A stretch of 64,000 nucleotides of DNA, taken from positions 5,828,001 through 5,892,000 of the forward strand of contig NZ_CP045643.1 of the NCBI RefSeq assembly GCF_009498275.1, written 5' to 3'. This DNA is from Streptomyces fagopyri. Its GTDB lineage: Bacteria > Actinomycetota > Actinomycetes > Streptomycetales > Streptomycetaceae. Numbering within the stretch: position 1 is the first letter of the stretch; every line of letters begins with the position of its first letter. Below the pieces are notes generated by a model. It worked only from the letters and a program-made list of their open reading frames with translations. It did not search any database and was not told the origin of the DNA. Of this stretch, positions 24,763-33,319 are shown one piece after another. Position numbers and translations under genes: made by a program.

Positions 24763-25593
24763 ATGGTCCTGCATCCCCTGCTGGGAGTCGATGAAGTGCC
24801 CGCCGTTGAGCCCTATCTGGGCCGGGTGGGCGAGGTGTTCCGGGCGTTCCGCGAGCAGGAGTCGGGGTGCGTGTCGTACGGGGTGAGACTGCTCGACGGC
24901 GGCCGGTGGTTCCTCAAGGAGGCGGTCACCGATCGCGGCCGGCGCTCGCTGGAGCGCGGCTGGGCCTTCCACCGGTCGGTACGGCACCGGGCGATCGTCC
25001 CGCAGGTGCACCGCATCGCGGTGCAGGACGGCGGGTGGGCGGTGGTGATGCCCTGGCGGGAGGGTGAGGTGCTGTACCCCGCGGAGGCGGGCGGGACGCA
25101 CGACCGTACGGACCCGGCCAGTGCGATGGCACGCTTCCGCGCCCTGCCCTCCGACGCGGTCCTGCGCGCCTTCGACCGGGTCCTGGACGCCCACCTCGCG
25201 GTGGAGGCCGCCGGCCAGGTCGCCGTCGACTTCTACGACGGGGCGCTGCTGTACGACTTCGACCGTGACGTCGCCCATCTGGTCGACCTCGACGAGTACC
25301 GGCCGGGTCCGTTCGTGGTCGAGGAGGAACGCCTGCCGGGCTCGCGGCGGTTCATGGCCCCCGAGGAGTGGGTGCGCGGGGCCGTGATCGACTCCCGGAC
25401 GACCGTCTTCACGCTGGGCCGTGCCGCCCGGCTCCTGCTGGACGCGGGCGACGAGGAGCGCGCCTGGCGGGGCACTCCGGCCCAGCAGAGGGTCATCGTC
25501 CGTGCCACCCGGACCGATCCGGGGGAGCGCTTCGAGAACGTCCACCGTTTCGCCGAGGAGTGGCGGGCGGCCGACACCGCGCCGGGCGACTGA
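24763..25593 (+). CDS. protein-kinase-fold protein with degenerate catalytic motifs
   Basis: A 276-residue soluble protein resembling small serine/threonine kinase-like proteins: RWFLKEAVTDRGRRSLERGW (possible ATP-Lys region), a catalytic-loop-like VAVDFYDGALLYDF, a DFG-like VDLDEYRPGPF, then FMAPEEWVRG, which recalls the APE motif and activation segment end, and helical C-lobe text. A Gly-rich loop and the HRD histidine are not evident, so it may be a divergent kinase or pseudokinase. The nearest genes do not suggest a substrate. Confidence 0.7.
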   Translation: MVLHPLLGVDEVPAVEPYLGRVGEVFRAFREQESGCVSYGVRLLDGGRWFLKEAVTDRGRRSLERGWAFHRSVRHRAIVPQVHRIAVQDGGWAVVMPWREGEVLYPAEAGGTHDRTDPASAMARFRALPSDAVLRAFDRVLDAHLAVEAAGQVAVDFYDGALLYDFDRDVAHLVDLDEYRPGPFVVEEERLPGSRRFMAPEEWVRGAVIDSRTTVFTLGRAARLLLDAGDEERAWRGTPAQQRVIVRATRTDPGERFENVHRFAEEWRAADTAPGD

Positions 25594-25788
25594 GGCCGGG
25601 CATCTGAAGGCCGCCCGTCTGAGGCCGGGCGTCCGACGCCGGTCGTCCGGGGTTCGGGCGTCCGGCCTCGGGTGTTCGAGGTCCGGCGCCGGGTTTCGGG
25701 AGTCGGAGGTCCGGCAGCCGGCTCCAGGTGTCCGAGGCCCGGCAGATGGCTCCAGGTGTCCGGGGCCGGGCGCCCGGAGTCGTGGTCC
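25594..25788. repeat. degenerate G/C short repeats after the kinase-like gene
   Basis: Many imperfect copies of GAGGCCGGGCGTCCG / GAGGTCCGGC-type words and two copies of GGCTCCAGGTGTCCG follow one another without a clear unit length. No gene or stable single hairpin is evident. Confidence 0.6.
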
Positions 25789-26325
25789 TCAGGCCCGTAC
25801 CGGTCGCTGCCAGCGGACCTCGCCCTCGTGGATGACGCCGGTGGGGGCCAGCCCGGCCGCCGCGGCGACGGCCGCGGACGCCCGGTGGTCCGGATGGACA
25901 TGGGCGACGACCGTACGGACGCCCGGTTCCCCGCCGAGGCGGGCGACGAGTTCGCGCGCCGCCTCACTTGCGAACCCGCGCCCCTGCCAGCGGGTGCCGA
26001 CCACCCAGGCGACCTCCGCGGTCCCCGCGGTGACCGTCGCCTGGACGGTCCCCACCAGGCGGCCCTCGTCGCCCGTGTCGCGCCCGCCGTCCTCGGCCCC
26101 GCGGAGCCGCAGCACCCAGTTGCACCAGAGGACGGCGGGGTCGGGGGAGCCGGCGACCAGACGTTCGTGGCGTGACCGCAGGGATTCGGGGGTGCCGGGC
26201 GCGCCACCGGTGAAGGTGTGCAGCTCCGGGTCGGCCAGGACCGCGGCCAGTTCCTCGGCGTGTTCGACGCGGAGGGGGAGCAGGTCGAGGCGGGCGGTGC
26301 GGAGGGTGTCGGTGTGGAGGGGCAC
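25789..26325 (-). CDS. GNAT-family N-acetyltransferase
   Basis: A 178-residue enzyme of the RimJ/RimL-like GNAT group: RTARLDLLPLRVEHAEELA at the N-terminus, strand LVGTVQATV, acetyl-CoA pyrophosphate loop VVGTRWQGRGFASEAAREL (Q/RxxGxG/A-type) and VVAHVHPDHRASAAVAAAAGL. It probably acetylates an amine or a protein N-terminus; the substrate is unknown. Confidence 0.87.
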   Translation of the reverse strand: MPLHTDTLRTARLDLLPLRVEHAEELAAVLADPELHTFTGGAPGTPESLRSRHERLVAGSPDPAVLWCNWVLRLRGAEDGGRDTGDEGRLVGTVQATVTAGTAEVAWVVGTRWQGRGFASEAARELVARLGGEPGVRTVVAHVHPDHRASAAVAAAAGLAPTGVIHEGEVRWQRPVRA

Positions 26326-26339
26326 GCGGTGAGCCTAGG

Positions 26340-26440
26340 GGCAGATCCTGACGCGTACGGCCGGGCACCGGACACGGACCGGGCACCGGACACGGACCGG
26401 GATCCGCGCACGACCCGGATCCGGGCACGACCCGGATCCG
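26340..26440. repeat. direct repeats between acetyltransferase and tRNA-His
   Basis: Two tandem copies of an 18-base unit beginning ACCGGACACGGACCGGGC, then two copies of GCACGACCCGGATCCG. They lie just beyond the tRNA-His terminator. Confidence 0.75.
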
Positions 26441-26448
26441 CACATGAG

Positions 26449-26482
26449 CGAGGCCCGGTCCGCTTGCGCGGACCGGGCCTCG
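26449..26482. terminator. strong hairpin downstream of tRNA-His
   Basis: A 15-bp perfect stem (26449-26463 with 26468-26482) with a four-base loop, ten bases beyond the tRNA 3' end in the direction of tRNA transcription. Confidence 0.85.
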
Positions 26483-26491
26483 GTCTGTCAG

Positions 26492-26565
26492 GGTGAGTGA
26501 CGGGACTTGAACCCGCGGCATCCTGGACCACAACCAGGTGCTCTACCAGCTGAGCTACACCCACC
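26492..26565 (-). tRNA. tRNA-His (anticodon GTG)
   Basis: The minus strand folds as a full cloverleaf with acceptor GTGGGTG paired to CACTCAC, an extra 5' G (position -1) and discriminator C, both diagnostic of tRNA-His. The anticodon loop TTGTGGT gives GTG, and the T-arm is GCGGGTTCAAGTCCCGT. CCA is not encoded. It lies upstream of the GNAT gene and downstream of orn. Confidence 0.97.
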
Positions 26566-26671
26566 ATGAACCGGTTTTGGTTTCCCTGACCGGCCGAGAA
26601 AAAGTGTACAGGGTTCTGAGGGGTGCTCGCGCCCGACTTTGTCCGGGGTCCTCGGAGACCCCGGACGAACG

Positions 26672-27274
26672 TCATTCCACGGGCAGTACGTGCTTCGCCG
26701 CGATGGTGCGGGCGGTGTCCGAGTCGGGGCCGGGCTGCGGGACGAAGATCGCCTCGCGGTAGTAGCGGAGCTCGGCGATGGATTCGCGGATGTCGGCGAG
26801 GGCGCGGTGGTTGCCGTTCTTGTCCGGGCTGTTGAAGTACGCCCGCGGGTACCAGCGGCGGGCCAGCTCCTTGACGGAGGAGACGTCCACGATGCGGTAG
26901 TGGAGATAGCCCTCCAGGGTGGGCATGTCGCGGAGCAGGAAGCCCCGGTCCGTGCCGACCGAGTTCCCGCACAGCGGGGCCTTGCCCGGCTCCTTGACGT
27001 GCTCACGCACATAGGAGAGGACCTGTTCCTCGGCGTCGGCCAGGGTGGTGCCCGCGGCGAGTTCGGAGAGGAGGCCGGAGGCCGTGTGCATCTGGCGCAC
27101 CACGTCCGGCATCGTCTCCAGGGCCGCGTCCGGCGGGCGGATCACGATGTCCACCCCTTCGCCGAGCACGTTCAGCTCCGAGTCGGTGACCAGCGCGGCC
27201 ACCTCGATGAGTGCGTCCTCCGACAGCGAGAGCCCGGTCATCTCGCAGTCGATCCACACCATGCGATCGTTCAT
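26672..27274 (-). CDS. orn: oligoribonuclease
   Basis: A 200-residue DEDDh 3'-5' exoribonuclease that degrades 2- to 5-mers of RNA. It carries D9 and E11 in [10 protein letters not shown], the FLLRDM region, [17 protein letters not shown] and the closing [14 protein letters not shown] (H and D of the DEDDh set). Length is normal for Orn. It follows adpA in the same direction, as in other Streptomyces where orn(A) is required for normal development; here a hairpin separates the two. Confidence 0.96.
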   Translation of the reverse strand: MNDRMVWIDCEMTGLSLSEDALIEVAALVTDSELNVLGEGVDIVIRPPDAALETMPDVVRQMHTASGLLSELAAGTTLADAEEQVLSYVREHVKEPGKAPLCGNSVGTDRGFLLRDMPTLEGYLHYRIVDVSSVKELARRWYPRAYFNSPDKNGNHRALADIRESIAELRYYREAIFVPQPGPDSDTARTIAAKHVLPVE

Positions 27275-27329
27275 GGCCCCAACCCTACGGCGCGCCCCGG
27301 CGCACGGGCAGGTCCGGGACGTCGGCGGC

Positions 27330-27362
27330 CCGGGGCTCTCACGGTCCGGGGCTCTCACGGTC
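27330..27362. repeat. 16-base direct repeat between orn and adpA
   Basis: The unit CCGGGGCTCTCACGGT occurs twice in tandem, with a shortened third start. It lies between the adpA terminator and orn. Confidence 0.7.
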
Positions 27363-27380
27363 CGGGCGCCCGCACACGGC

Positions 27381-27412
27381 GACGGCCCGGGACCCGAGGG
27401 CCCCGGGCCGTC
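27381..27412. terminator. hairpin downstream of adpA
   Basis: An 11-bp stem (GACGGCCCGGG with CCCGGGCCGTC) and ten-base loop, about 57 bases beyond the adpA stop in its direction of transcription. Confidence 0.75.
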
Positions 27413-27468
27413 CACGGCCGGGCGGTGTGACGTCGTCACGGAGCCGGGGCGCCGCGGCGCCCCGCACG

Positions 27469-28710
27469 CTAGGGCGCGCTGCGCTGCCCCGGCAGGCTCG
27501 GCCGGCCCGCCGCGTACAGTTCCGCGCCAGGCTTGCCGGGATCCGTCGCGGTCGACAGCGACGAGGCCGGGCTCAGGGCGCCGGCCGCCGCCGTACGACG
27601 GGTCTGCGACGGGACCGGACTCTCCTGGCTCAGGACCGGTGGCTGCCCGGCCGAACCCATGGGACCGTCCGGGTCCGACGGCCGCTCGGACTGCGGCCGG
27701 CGCGCCCGGTACGCCGCCCGGTAGGCGGCCGGGGACGAGCCGAGCTGGCGCCGGAAGTGCCCGCGCAGCGCGACCGGCGAGCGGAAGCCGCAGCGTCCGG
27801 CGACCTCGTCGACCGAGTAGTCGGACGTCTCCAGCAGGCGCTGCGCCTGCAGCACGCGCTGGGTGATCAGCCACTGCAGCGGCGCGCTCCCCGTCAGCGA
27901 GCGGAAGCGGCGGTCGAACGTGCGGCGGCTCATGTACGCGCGTGCCGCCAGCGTCTCGACGTCGAACTGCTCGTGCAGGTGCTCCAGCGCCCAGGCGACG
28001 ACCTCCGCGAGGGGGTCGGCGCCGATCTCCTCCGGTAAAGACCGGTCGAGGTAGCGCTCCTGTCCGCCGCTCCGGCGCGGCGGGACCACCAGCCGACGGG
28101 CCAGCGCGCCGGCCGCCTCGTTGCCGTGGTCCGTCCGCACGATGTGCAGACAGAGATCGATTCCGGCCGCGGTGCCCGCCGATGTCAGTACGTCACCGTC
28201 GTCGACGAACAGCTCGCGCGGATCGACGTGTACGGACGGATAGCGCTTGGCCAGCGTCGGCGCGTACATCCAATGTGTCGTCGCCGGGCGGCCGTCCAGC
28301 AGTCCGGCGGCGGCCAGCACGAACGCGCCGGTGCACAGTCCGACTATGCGGGCCCCCTCCTCGTGCGCCCGGCGCAGCGCGTCGAGCGCTTCCTCCGGTG
28401 GCGGCGAGGTGATCGAGCGCCAGGCCGGCACCACGACGGTGCCCGCTCGCGAGATCGCCTCCAGGCCATGCGGCGCGGTGAGTTCCAGGCCCCCTGTGGT
28501 CCGCAGCGGGCCGTCCTCGCCGGCGCACACCAGAAGTCGGTAGCGCGGCACGCCGGCGTCCTGGCGGTCAATCCCGAACACCGACAGCGGTATGGAACTC
28601 TCGAAGATGGGGCCGCCGCTGAACAGCAGCACCGCGACGATCTCCTTGCGGCGTCGCCCGGAGAGTTTCCGGGCCGCGGCTTCCGGCGCGGCAGTGGAGT
28701 CGTGGCTCAT
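27469..28710 (-). CDS. adpA: AdpA, master developmental regulator
   Basis: A 413-residue AraC/XylS-type regulator. The N-terminal DJ-1/PfpI-like domain (about 25-210; [40 protein letters not shown]) is followed by two helix-turn-helix motifs (about 240-340; [41 protein letters not shown]). The C-terminal 70 residues are low-complexity. Codon 225 (28036-28038) is TTA, at the linker before the DNA-binding domain as in known adpA genes, so translation should depend on the bldA tRNA. AdpA activates morphological and secondary-metabolism genes. ATG 28710 is preceded by a GAGGGGGG site. Confidence 0.96.
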   Translation of the reverse strand: MSHDSTAAPEAAARKLSGRRRKEIVAVLLFSGGPIFESSIPLSVFGIDRQDAGVPRYRLLVCAGEDGPLRTTGGLELTAPHGLEAISRAGTVVVPAWRSITSPPPEEALDALRRAHEEGARIVGLCTGAFVLAAAGLLDGRPATTHWMYAPTLAKRYPSVHVDPRELFVDDGDVLTSAGTAAGIDLCLHIVRTDHGNEAAGALARRLVVPPRRSGGQERYLDRSLPEEIGADPLAEVVAWALEHLHEQFDVETLAARAYMSRRTFDRRFRSLTGSAPLQWLITQRVLQAQRLLETSDYSVDEVAGRCGFRSPVALRGHFRRQLGSSPAAYRAAYRARRPQSERPSDPDGPMGSAGQPPVLSQESPVPSQTRRTAAAGALSPASSLSTATDPGKPGAELYAAGRPSLPGQRSAP

Positions 28711-29088
28711 ACTGCTAAGCCCCCCTCGGTGGTCGCGGCTCCTCGGTTGTGTCGCTCCTGCACGTTTCCCCTCGGTCCTGCACGAGTCCCCCGCCGTAAG
28801 ACAGTCAAGATCGAATCTACTGTGTCCCGTCGCGCCAAGGTGACCACTTCGACACTCGACAGAATGTCGACATGGCAACTTGGCGTGAAGCATTCGATCA
28901 CGAAGCGTTGCACTCGTGGGCCGTGCAGGGAAGTGCGCCTCGTGTCAGTGGCCAATCCACATAGGGTGCATGAGCCCCCCGGGGGCCTTAAAGCGCAGGT
29001 CGAACGCGGGTTGAGGGGTTGTTACGGCAAGGGATGCCCGGGAGGCCGAAGTTGGCTGAAAAGAAGCGGGGGCGTGCGCGGAAACCGG
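28711..29088. other. adpA upstream regulatory region
   Basis: A 378-base stretch without a credible gene and with lower GC than its surroundings. Long untranslated leaders and multiple regulator sites are known upstream of adpA in Streptomyces. One AdpA-like word is seen inside (28881-28890). No gamma-butyrolactone-receptor site could be recognised with confidence. Confidence 0.6.
28881..28890 (+). promoter_or_regulatory. possible AdpA autoregulatory site
   Basis: TGGCGTGAAG matches nine of ten positions of the AdpA consensus TGGCSNGWWY and lies 171 bases before the adpA start. AdpA autoregulation is known in S. griseus. A single ten-base match has limited weight. Confidence 0.4.
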
Positions 29089-29739
29089 TCAGTCGACCGG
29101 CTTCTTTCCCGCACCGCGGCGTCCGCCCCTGTGCGCCCCCGGGCCACTCCTGCCCGGCAAGCCGCTCATGATGTGCGTGTCGGCCATATCTCGCGCGCCC
29201 GGGGCCGGTACCGGGGCGGCTCCGGCCGCGGGCCCGGTGACCCCCGTGCCGTGATCTCCCCCCGGACGGTCTCCCCCGTCACGATCCCTTACGCCGGGAA
29301 TCCGCACGCCGGTCACGAGATCCCGGGCGGCGGGATCCCGCGCGTCCCCGCTCCGTCCGTCCCGGTCCCGTCCGTCCCGGTCCCGATGGGTGCGCTCCCG
29401 GGGTCCGCGCTCGCGCGCACCGCTCCTGCCGTGCCGGGCGCGGTGCGGGGCAGGCTCCTCGGCGCGCATCCGGGCGGCGCCCCGTTCGGACTGGCGCAGC
29501 AGCACCAGGCACGCCGCGGTCACGGCCGCCAGACCCAGCGCCGTGCCGGCCGCCCCGGCGAGCGAGGTGCCGAACCAGACCAGGACGACCGGGACGAGGA
29601 CGCAGCTGAAGGCCGCCCAGCGCGCGACCTCGCTCGCCGCGTCCGGCGCTGGGGGCGGTCCGGGGCGCGCTCCGGAGGAGGGGCGGGACACGGTCTCTGG
29701 TCCGGGCACGGTCTGCTCCCTGGTTGCCTGGTACTCCAT
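29089..29739 (-). CDS. small membrane protein with long charged tail, unknown
   Basis: A 216-residue protein with two adjacent membrane segments (about residues 41-60 and 63-82; AAFSCVLVPVVLVWFGTSLAG, GTALGLAAVTAACLVLLRQ), a Pro/Ala-rich N-terminus and a 130-residue Arg/Asp/Gly-rich tail with DRDGRDRDGRSGD repeats that is probably disordered. The gene sits between adpA and the universal stress gene. No enzymatic motif is seen; the tail's composition is the main oddity. Start ATG 29739 has GGAG nearby. Confidence 0.65.
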   Translation of the reverse strand: MEYQATREQTVPGPETVSRPSSGARPGPPPAPDAASEVARWAAFSCVLVPVVLVWFGTSLAGAAGTALGLAAVTAACLVLLRQSERGAARMRAEEPAPHRARHGRSGARERGPRERTHRDRDGRDRDGRSGDARDPAARDLVTGVRIPGVRDRDGGDRPGGDHGTGVTGPAAGAAPVPAPGARDMADTHIMSGLPGRSGPGAHRGGRRGAGKKPVD

Positions 29740-30054
29740 TGCTCTCCATGGCGGTGGCTCACCTGTTCAACGCGTGTTCGACCGGCCGGTCACTGCCCGG
29801 CCGCCGGCGGCCGGTCCCGCGGGGGCGCATCTCCGGGTGAACCCTGCGCAAACCGCCTGTACGGGGCAGCAACCATTGCGTTACGGGCGCCTCTCATGCA
29901 TGCTCCGGGGAACGCCGCACAGCGCGCGCGGTATCTGGGCAGAGGAGGCGTGCCGCCGTACCCTTGGGGGTATGGGGTTGGGAAGATGATTCCCGGACAC
30001 AGCTCTGCCGATCGTTGTCGTCCCCACCACGAGGATCCAAACGCCGAGATACCC
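29740..30054. other. divergent promoter region before the universal stress gene
   Basis: A 315-base spacer with no credible gene. Lower GC patches (about 29870-29900 and 29975-30050) fit promoters, but no specific box is recognised. Confidence 0.45.
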
Positions 30055-30582
30055 ATGGCCGGTCACGAATTCTTCGATCCCGCGGACCGCAAGCGCCCGC
30101 TCGCCGATCCCACGGCGGCCGAGCCCCTGGCGGCGGAAGACCCCCGCCAGTCCTGCGATCCAGCTTTCAAACACGGCGTCGTCGTCGGTTTCGACGGTTC
30201 GACGTCCAGTGAACGTGCCCTCGCGTACGCGGTCGGCATGGCCCACCGCTCCGGCTCGGGCCTGATCATCGTGCATGTCGCGAACCGGCTGCCCACCACG
30301 GTGTGGGCGGGCTGCGAACCACCGGTCTTCGTCGACGTGCCCGACCACCGCACCGAGGTGCTCGGACTGGAGCTCGCCTGCGCCGAGTACCTGGCCGAGG
30401 TGCCGTGGATCCTCGTCGAGCGGGGCGGGGACATCTGCCACGAACTCGAAGAGGTGGGGCGGGAGTACGAGGCGGACGCGATCGTCGTCGGCTCCACGCA
30501 CGGCATCGTCGGGCGCATCTTCGGCTCGGTGGCGGGGCGGCTGGCGAAACGCGCGCAGCGCCCGGTGATCGTCATCCCCTGA
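30055..30582 (+). CDS. universal stress protein (UspA family)
   Basis: A 175-residue single-domain Usp protein. After a 40-residue hydrophilic lead, the domain begins GVVVGFDGSTSSERALAYAV and ends with the ATP-binding signature VVGSTHGIVGRIFGSVAGRL (G-2x-G-9x-G-S type) and RPVIVIP. It is probably a nucleotide-binding stress or dormancy protein. ATG 30055 is the only start placing a sensible N-terminus. Confidence 0.88.
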   Translation: MAGHEFFDPADRKRPLADPTAAEPLAAEDPRQSCDPAFKHGVVVGFDGSTSSERALAYAVGMAHRSGSGLIIVHVANRLPTTVWAGCEPPVFVDVPDHRTEVLGLELACAEYLAEVPWILVERGGDICHELEEVGREYEADAIVVGSTHGIVGRIFGSVAGRLAKRAQRPVIVIP

Positions 30583-30701
30583 CCGGCCGTCAACTCGCCG
30601 TCGTTCCAGGTGGGGTGATCCGGTCGATTTTCTGGCGGATCGTCAACTCCCTTTGCCGGGTGCCCGGAAATAGGTGAATCCGCTCCTGTGACGAGGTGGA
30701 T

Positions 30702-30722
30702 TGTGCCCTTGTGAAGGGTACA
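30702..30722. promoter_or_regulatory. inverted repeat upstream of the acetate-transporter gene
   Basis: TGTGCCCTT and AAGGGTACA are separated by three bases and pair at eight of nine positions. It lies about 70 bases before the gene at 30794, a normal operator distance. The protein that would bind is unknown. Confidence 0.4.
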
Positions 30723-30793
30723 TACCGGTCACCGGCCCCATCCCTCGGCCGGCACCGCGCAGCACGACTGCACCCGCATGAAGGGACCCCGCC

Positions 30794-31363
30794 GTGGACA
30801 ATGACGTCTCCTCGGGAAGCACCACCTCGACTCTCGGCCAACTCGCCCTCGGGCTGACCCTGTTGCTCTTCGGTCTCGGGAACACCCGGGTGATCGACGG
30901 AGTGACGGCGGCCGACTCCGTCTCCCTCGCCACGTACGTCGGCGGGATCGCGCTCTTCGTCGCCGGCCTGTTCGCCTTCCGTGACGGTGACGCCTTCACC
31001 GGTACGGCGTTCACGGCGCTCGGCGCGTTCTGGTTCACCTGGGGCGTCACCGCCGACGGGCGGATGTCCGCCAACGCCACCGGCCTCTTCCTGCTCCTGT
31101 TCGCGCTCGTCGCGCTGACCCTGACCGCCGGCGCGAGCGGTGCCCCGCTGCTCGCCCGGGGGACGTACGCGCTGCTGTTCGTGGCCCTTGTCCTGCTGGC
31201 CGTCAGCCAGTTCGGCGACAGCGCCGCCCTCGCCAAGGCCGGCGGCTGGTTCGCCGCGGCCGGCGGACTGCTGGCCTGGTACGCGGCCACGGCGGCGCTC
31301 GCCCACTGGCCCACCGCGCTTCCCGGACGCGCCGCCGGCCGGGGGGTGACGGCCACCGGCTGA
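30794..31363 (+). CDS. GPR1/FUN34/SatP-type acetate transporter-like protein
   Basis: A 189-residue protein with six hydrophobic segments evenly spaced (LGQLALGLTLLLFGLGNT, YVGGIALFVAGLFAF, FTALGAFWFTWGV and others), the pattern and length of the acetate/succinate channel family. The signature NPAPLGL near the first helix is replaced, so the assignment is by topology and general similarity. GTG 30794 follows AAGGGA. It probably moves small carboxylates across the membrane. Confidence 0.7.
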   Translation: MDNDVSSGSTTSTLGQLALGLTLLLFGLGNTRVIDGVTAADSVSLATYVGGIALFVAGLFAFRDGDAFTGTAFTALGAFWFTWGVTADGRMSANATGLFLLLFALVALTLTAGASGAPLLARGTYALLFVALVLLAVSQFGDSAALAKAGGWFAAAGGLLAWYAATAALAHWPTALPGRAAGRGVTATG

Positions 31364-31405
31364 GCCCGGCGCGGGCCGGGGTACAGGCGGCTCCGGCCCT
31401 CAGAG

Positions 31406-31448
31406 GAACGGCCCCCCGCGCGAAGGTGGCACGCGCAGGGGGCCGTTC
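31406..31448. terminator. bidirectional hairpin between the transporter gene and glmS
   Basis: Long arms GAACGGCCCCC-GCGCG and CGCGC-GGGGGCCGTTC pair across a short loop in the spacer between two convergent genes. Confidence 0.8.
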
Positions 31449-31488
31449 ATGTCCGGCGGCCGCGAGCGGGCCGCGTGGACGGACCGTT

Positions 31489-33306
31489 CTACTCGACCGT
31501 CACCGACTTCGCGAGGTTCCGCGGCTTGTCGATGTCCCGGCCCAGTACCAGCGCCGTGTGGTAGGCGAGGAGTTGCAGCGGAATGCCCAGCAGGATCGGG
31601 TCCAGCTCGTCCTCGTTCTTCGGGACGACGATCGTCCGGTCGGCCTTCTCCTGCTCCTGGTGCGCGACCGCGAGGATCTTGCCGCTGCGGGCCTTGATCT
31701 CCTCCAGGGCGGCGCGGTTCTTCTCCAGCAGGTCGTCGTCGGGGACGATCGCGACCGTCGGCAGCGCGGGCTCGATGAGTGCCAGCGGGCCGTGCTTGAG
31801 CTCGGAGGCCGGGTAGGCCTCGGCGTGGATGTACGAGACCTCCTTGAGCTTCAGCGAGGCCTCGCGGGCCACCGGGTAGCCGCGGACCCGGCCGATGAAG
31901 AGCATCGAGCGGGCCTCGGCGTACTCCTCGGCCAGCTTCTTGATCTCGTCCTCCCGCTCCAGGATCTCGGAGATCTGCCCGGGCAGCCTGCGCAGTCCCT
32001 CGATGATCCGCTTGCCGTCACGGACCGACAGGTCGCGGGTGCGGCCGAGGTGCAGCGCGAGCAGCGCGAAGGCGACGGTGGTGTTGGTGAAGCACTTCGT
32101 GGAGACGACGCAGACCTCGGGGCCCGCGTGCACGTACATGCCGCCGTCCGCCTCGCGCGCGATCGCCGAGCCGACGACGTTGACCACACCGAGGACCCGC
32201 GCGCCCTTGCGCTTCAGCTCCTGGACGGCGGCCAGCACGTCGTACGTCTCACCGGACTGGGAGACCGCGACGTACAGGGTGTCGGGGTCGACGACGGCGT
32301 TGCGGTAACGGAACTCGGAGGCCGGCTCGGCGTCCGCGGGGATACGGGCCAGCTCCTCGATCATCTGGGCGCCGATCATGCCCGCGTGGTACGAGGTGCC
32401 GCAGCCGAGGATCTTCACCCGGCGGATCTGACGCGCCTCGCGGGCGTCGAGGTTCAGGCCGCCCAGGTGCACGGTGGAGAAGCGGTCGTCGATGCGGCCG
32501 CGCAGCACGCGGTCCACGGCGTCGGCCTGCTCGTGGATCTCCTTGTGCATGTACGTGTCGTGGCCGCCCATGTCGTACGACGCGGCCTCCCACTCCACGG
32601 TGGTCGGCTCGGCCGTCGTCCGGGTGCCCTCGGTGGTGTACGTGCGGAAGTCGTCGGCCTTGAGCGTCGCCATCTCGCCGTCGTCCAGCGTCACTATCTG
32701 CCGCGTGTGGGTGACCAGGGCGGCGATGTCCGAGGCGACGAACATCTCCTTCTCGCCGATGCCGAGCACGACCGGGGAGCCGTTGCGGGCCACCACGATG
32801 CGGTCGGGGAAGTCGGCGTGCATCACGGCGATGCCGTAGGTGCCCTCGATCACGCGCAGCGCCTGGCGGACCTTCTCCTCCAGGGTCTCGGCCTGGGAGC
32901 GGGCGATGAGGTGGGTGAGGACCTCGGTGTCGGTCTCGGAGAGGAACTCGACGCCGTCGGCTTCCAGCTTCTTCCGCAGGTCGCCGGCGTTGTCGATGAT
33001 GCCGTTGTGGACGATCGCGACCTTGTTGTCGGCCGACATGTGCGGGTGCGCGTTGACGTCGGAGGGCGCGCCGTGGGTGGCCCAGCGGGTGTGGGCGATG
33101 CCGGTGGTGCCCTTGAAGCGTGCGGGGACCTTGGCCTCCAGGTCGCGGACCCGGCCCTTGGCCTTGACCATCTTCAGGCCGGCCGCCTTCGGCGTGGTGA
33201 CCACGATGCCCGCCGAGTCGTAGCCGCGGTACTCCAGCCGCTGCAGACCTTCGAGCAGCAGCGGAGCCACGTCACGCCTGCCGATGTATCCGACAATTCC
33301 GCACAT
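31489..33306 (-). CDS. glmS: glucosamine-6-phosphate synthase
   Basis: A 605-residue glutamine-fructose-6-phosphate aminotransferase, first enzyme of UDP-GlcNAc synthesis. The N-terminal class II amidotransferase domain has C2 (MCGIVGYIG), HTRWATHG and HNGIIDN. Two SIS sugar isomerase domains follow (ILGCGTSYHAG, SQSGETYDV, then FIGRVRGYPVAREASLKLKEV) and the C-terminus is DKPRNLAKSVTVE. Full length and normal. No glmS ribozyme is seen in the 13 bases to the upstream gene. A small gene lies directly upstream in the same direction. Confidence 0.97.
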   Translation of the reverse strand: MCGIVGYIGRRDVAPLLLEGLQRLEYRGYDSAGIVVTTPKAAGLKMVKAKGRVRDLEAKVPARFKGTTGIAHTRWATHGAPSDVNAHPHMSADNKVAIVHNGIIDNAGDLRKKLEADGVEFLSETDTEVLTHLIARSQAETLEEKVRQALRVIEGTYGIAVMHADFPDRIVVARNGSPVVLGIGEKEMFVASDIAALVTHTRQIVTLDDGEMATLKADDFRTYTTEGTRTTAEPTTVEWEAASYDMGGHDTYMHKEIHEQADAVDRVLRGRIDDRFSTVHLGGLNLDAREARQIRRVKILGCGTSYHAGMIGAQMIEELARIPADAEPASEFRYRNAVVDPDTLYVAVSQSGETYDVLAAVQELKRKGARVLGVVNVVGSAIAREADGGMYVHAGPEVCVVSTKCFTNTTVAFALLALHLGRTRDLSVRDGKRIIEGLRRLPGQISEILEREDEIKKLAEEYAEARSMLFIGRVRGYPVAREASLKLKEVSYIHAEAYPASELKHGPLALIEPALPTVAIVPDDDLLEKNRAALEEIKARSGKILAVAHQEQEKADRTIVVPKNEDELDPILLGIPLQLLAYHTALVLGRDIDKPRNLAKSVTVE

Positions 33307-33319
33307 ATATACGTATTCC

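Noticed and set aside
33307..33319. glmS ribozyme upstream of glmS
   Set aside because: Only 13 bases separate glmS from the preceding gene, and no ribozyme-like region is visible; the ribozyme is known mainly from Firmicutes.
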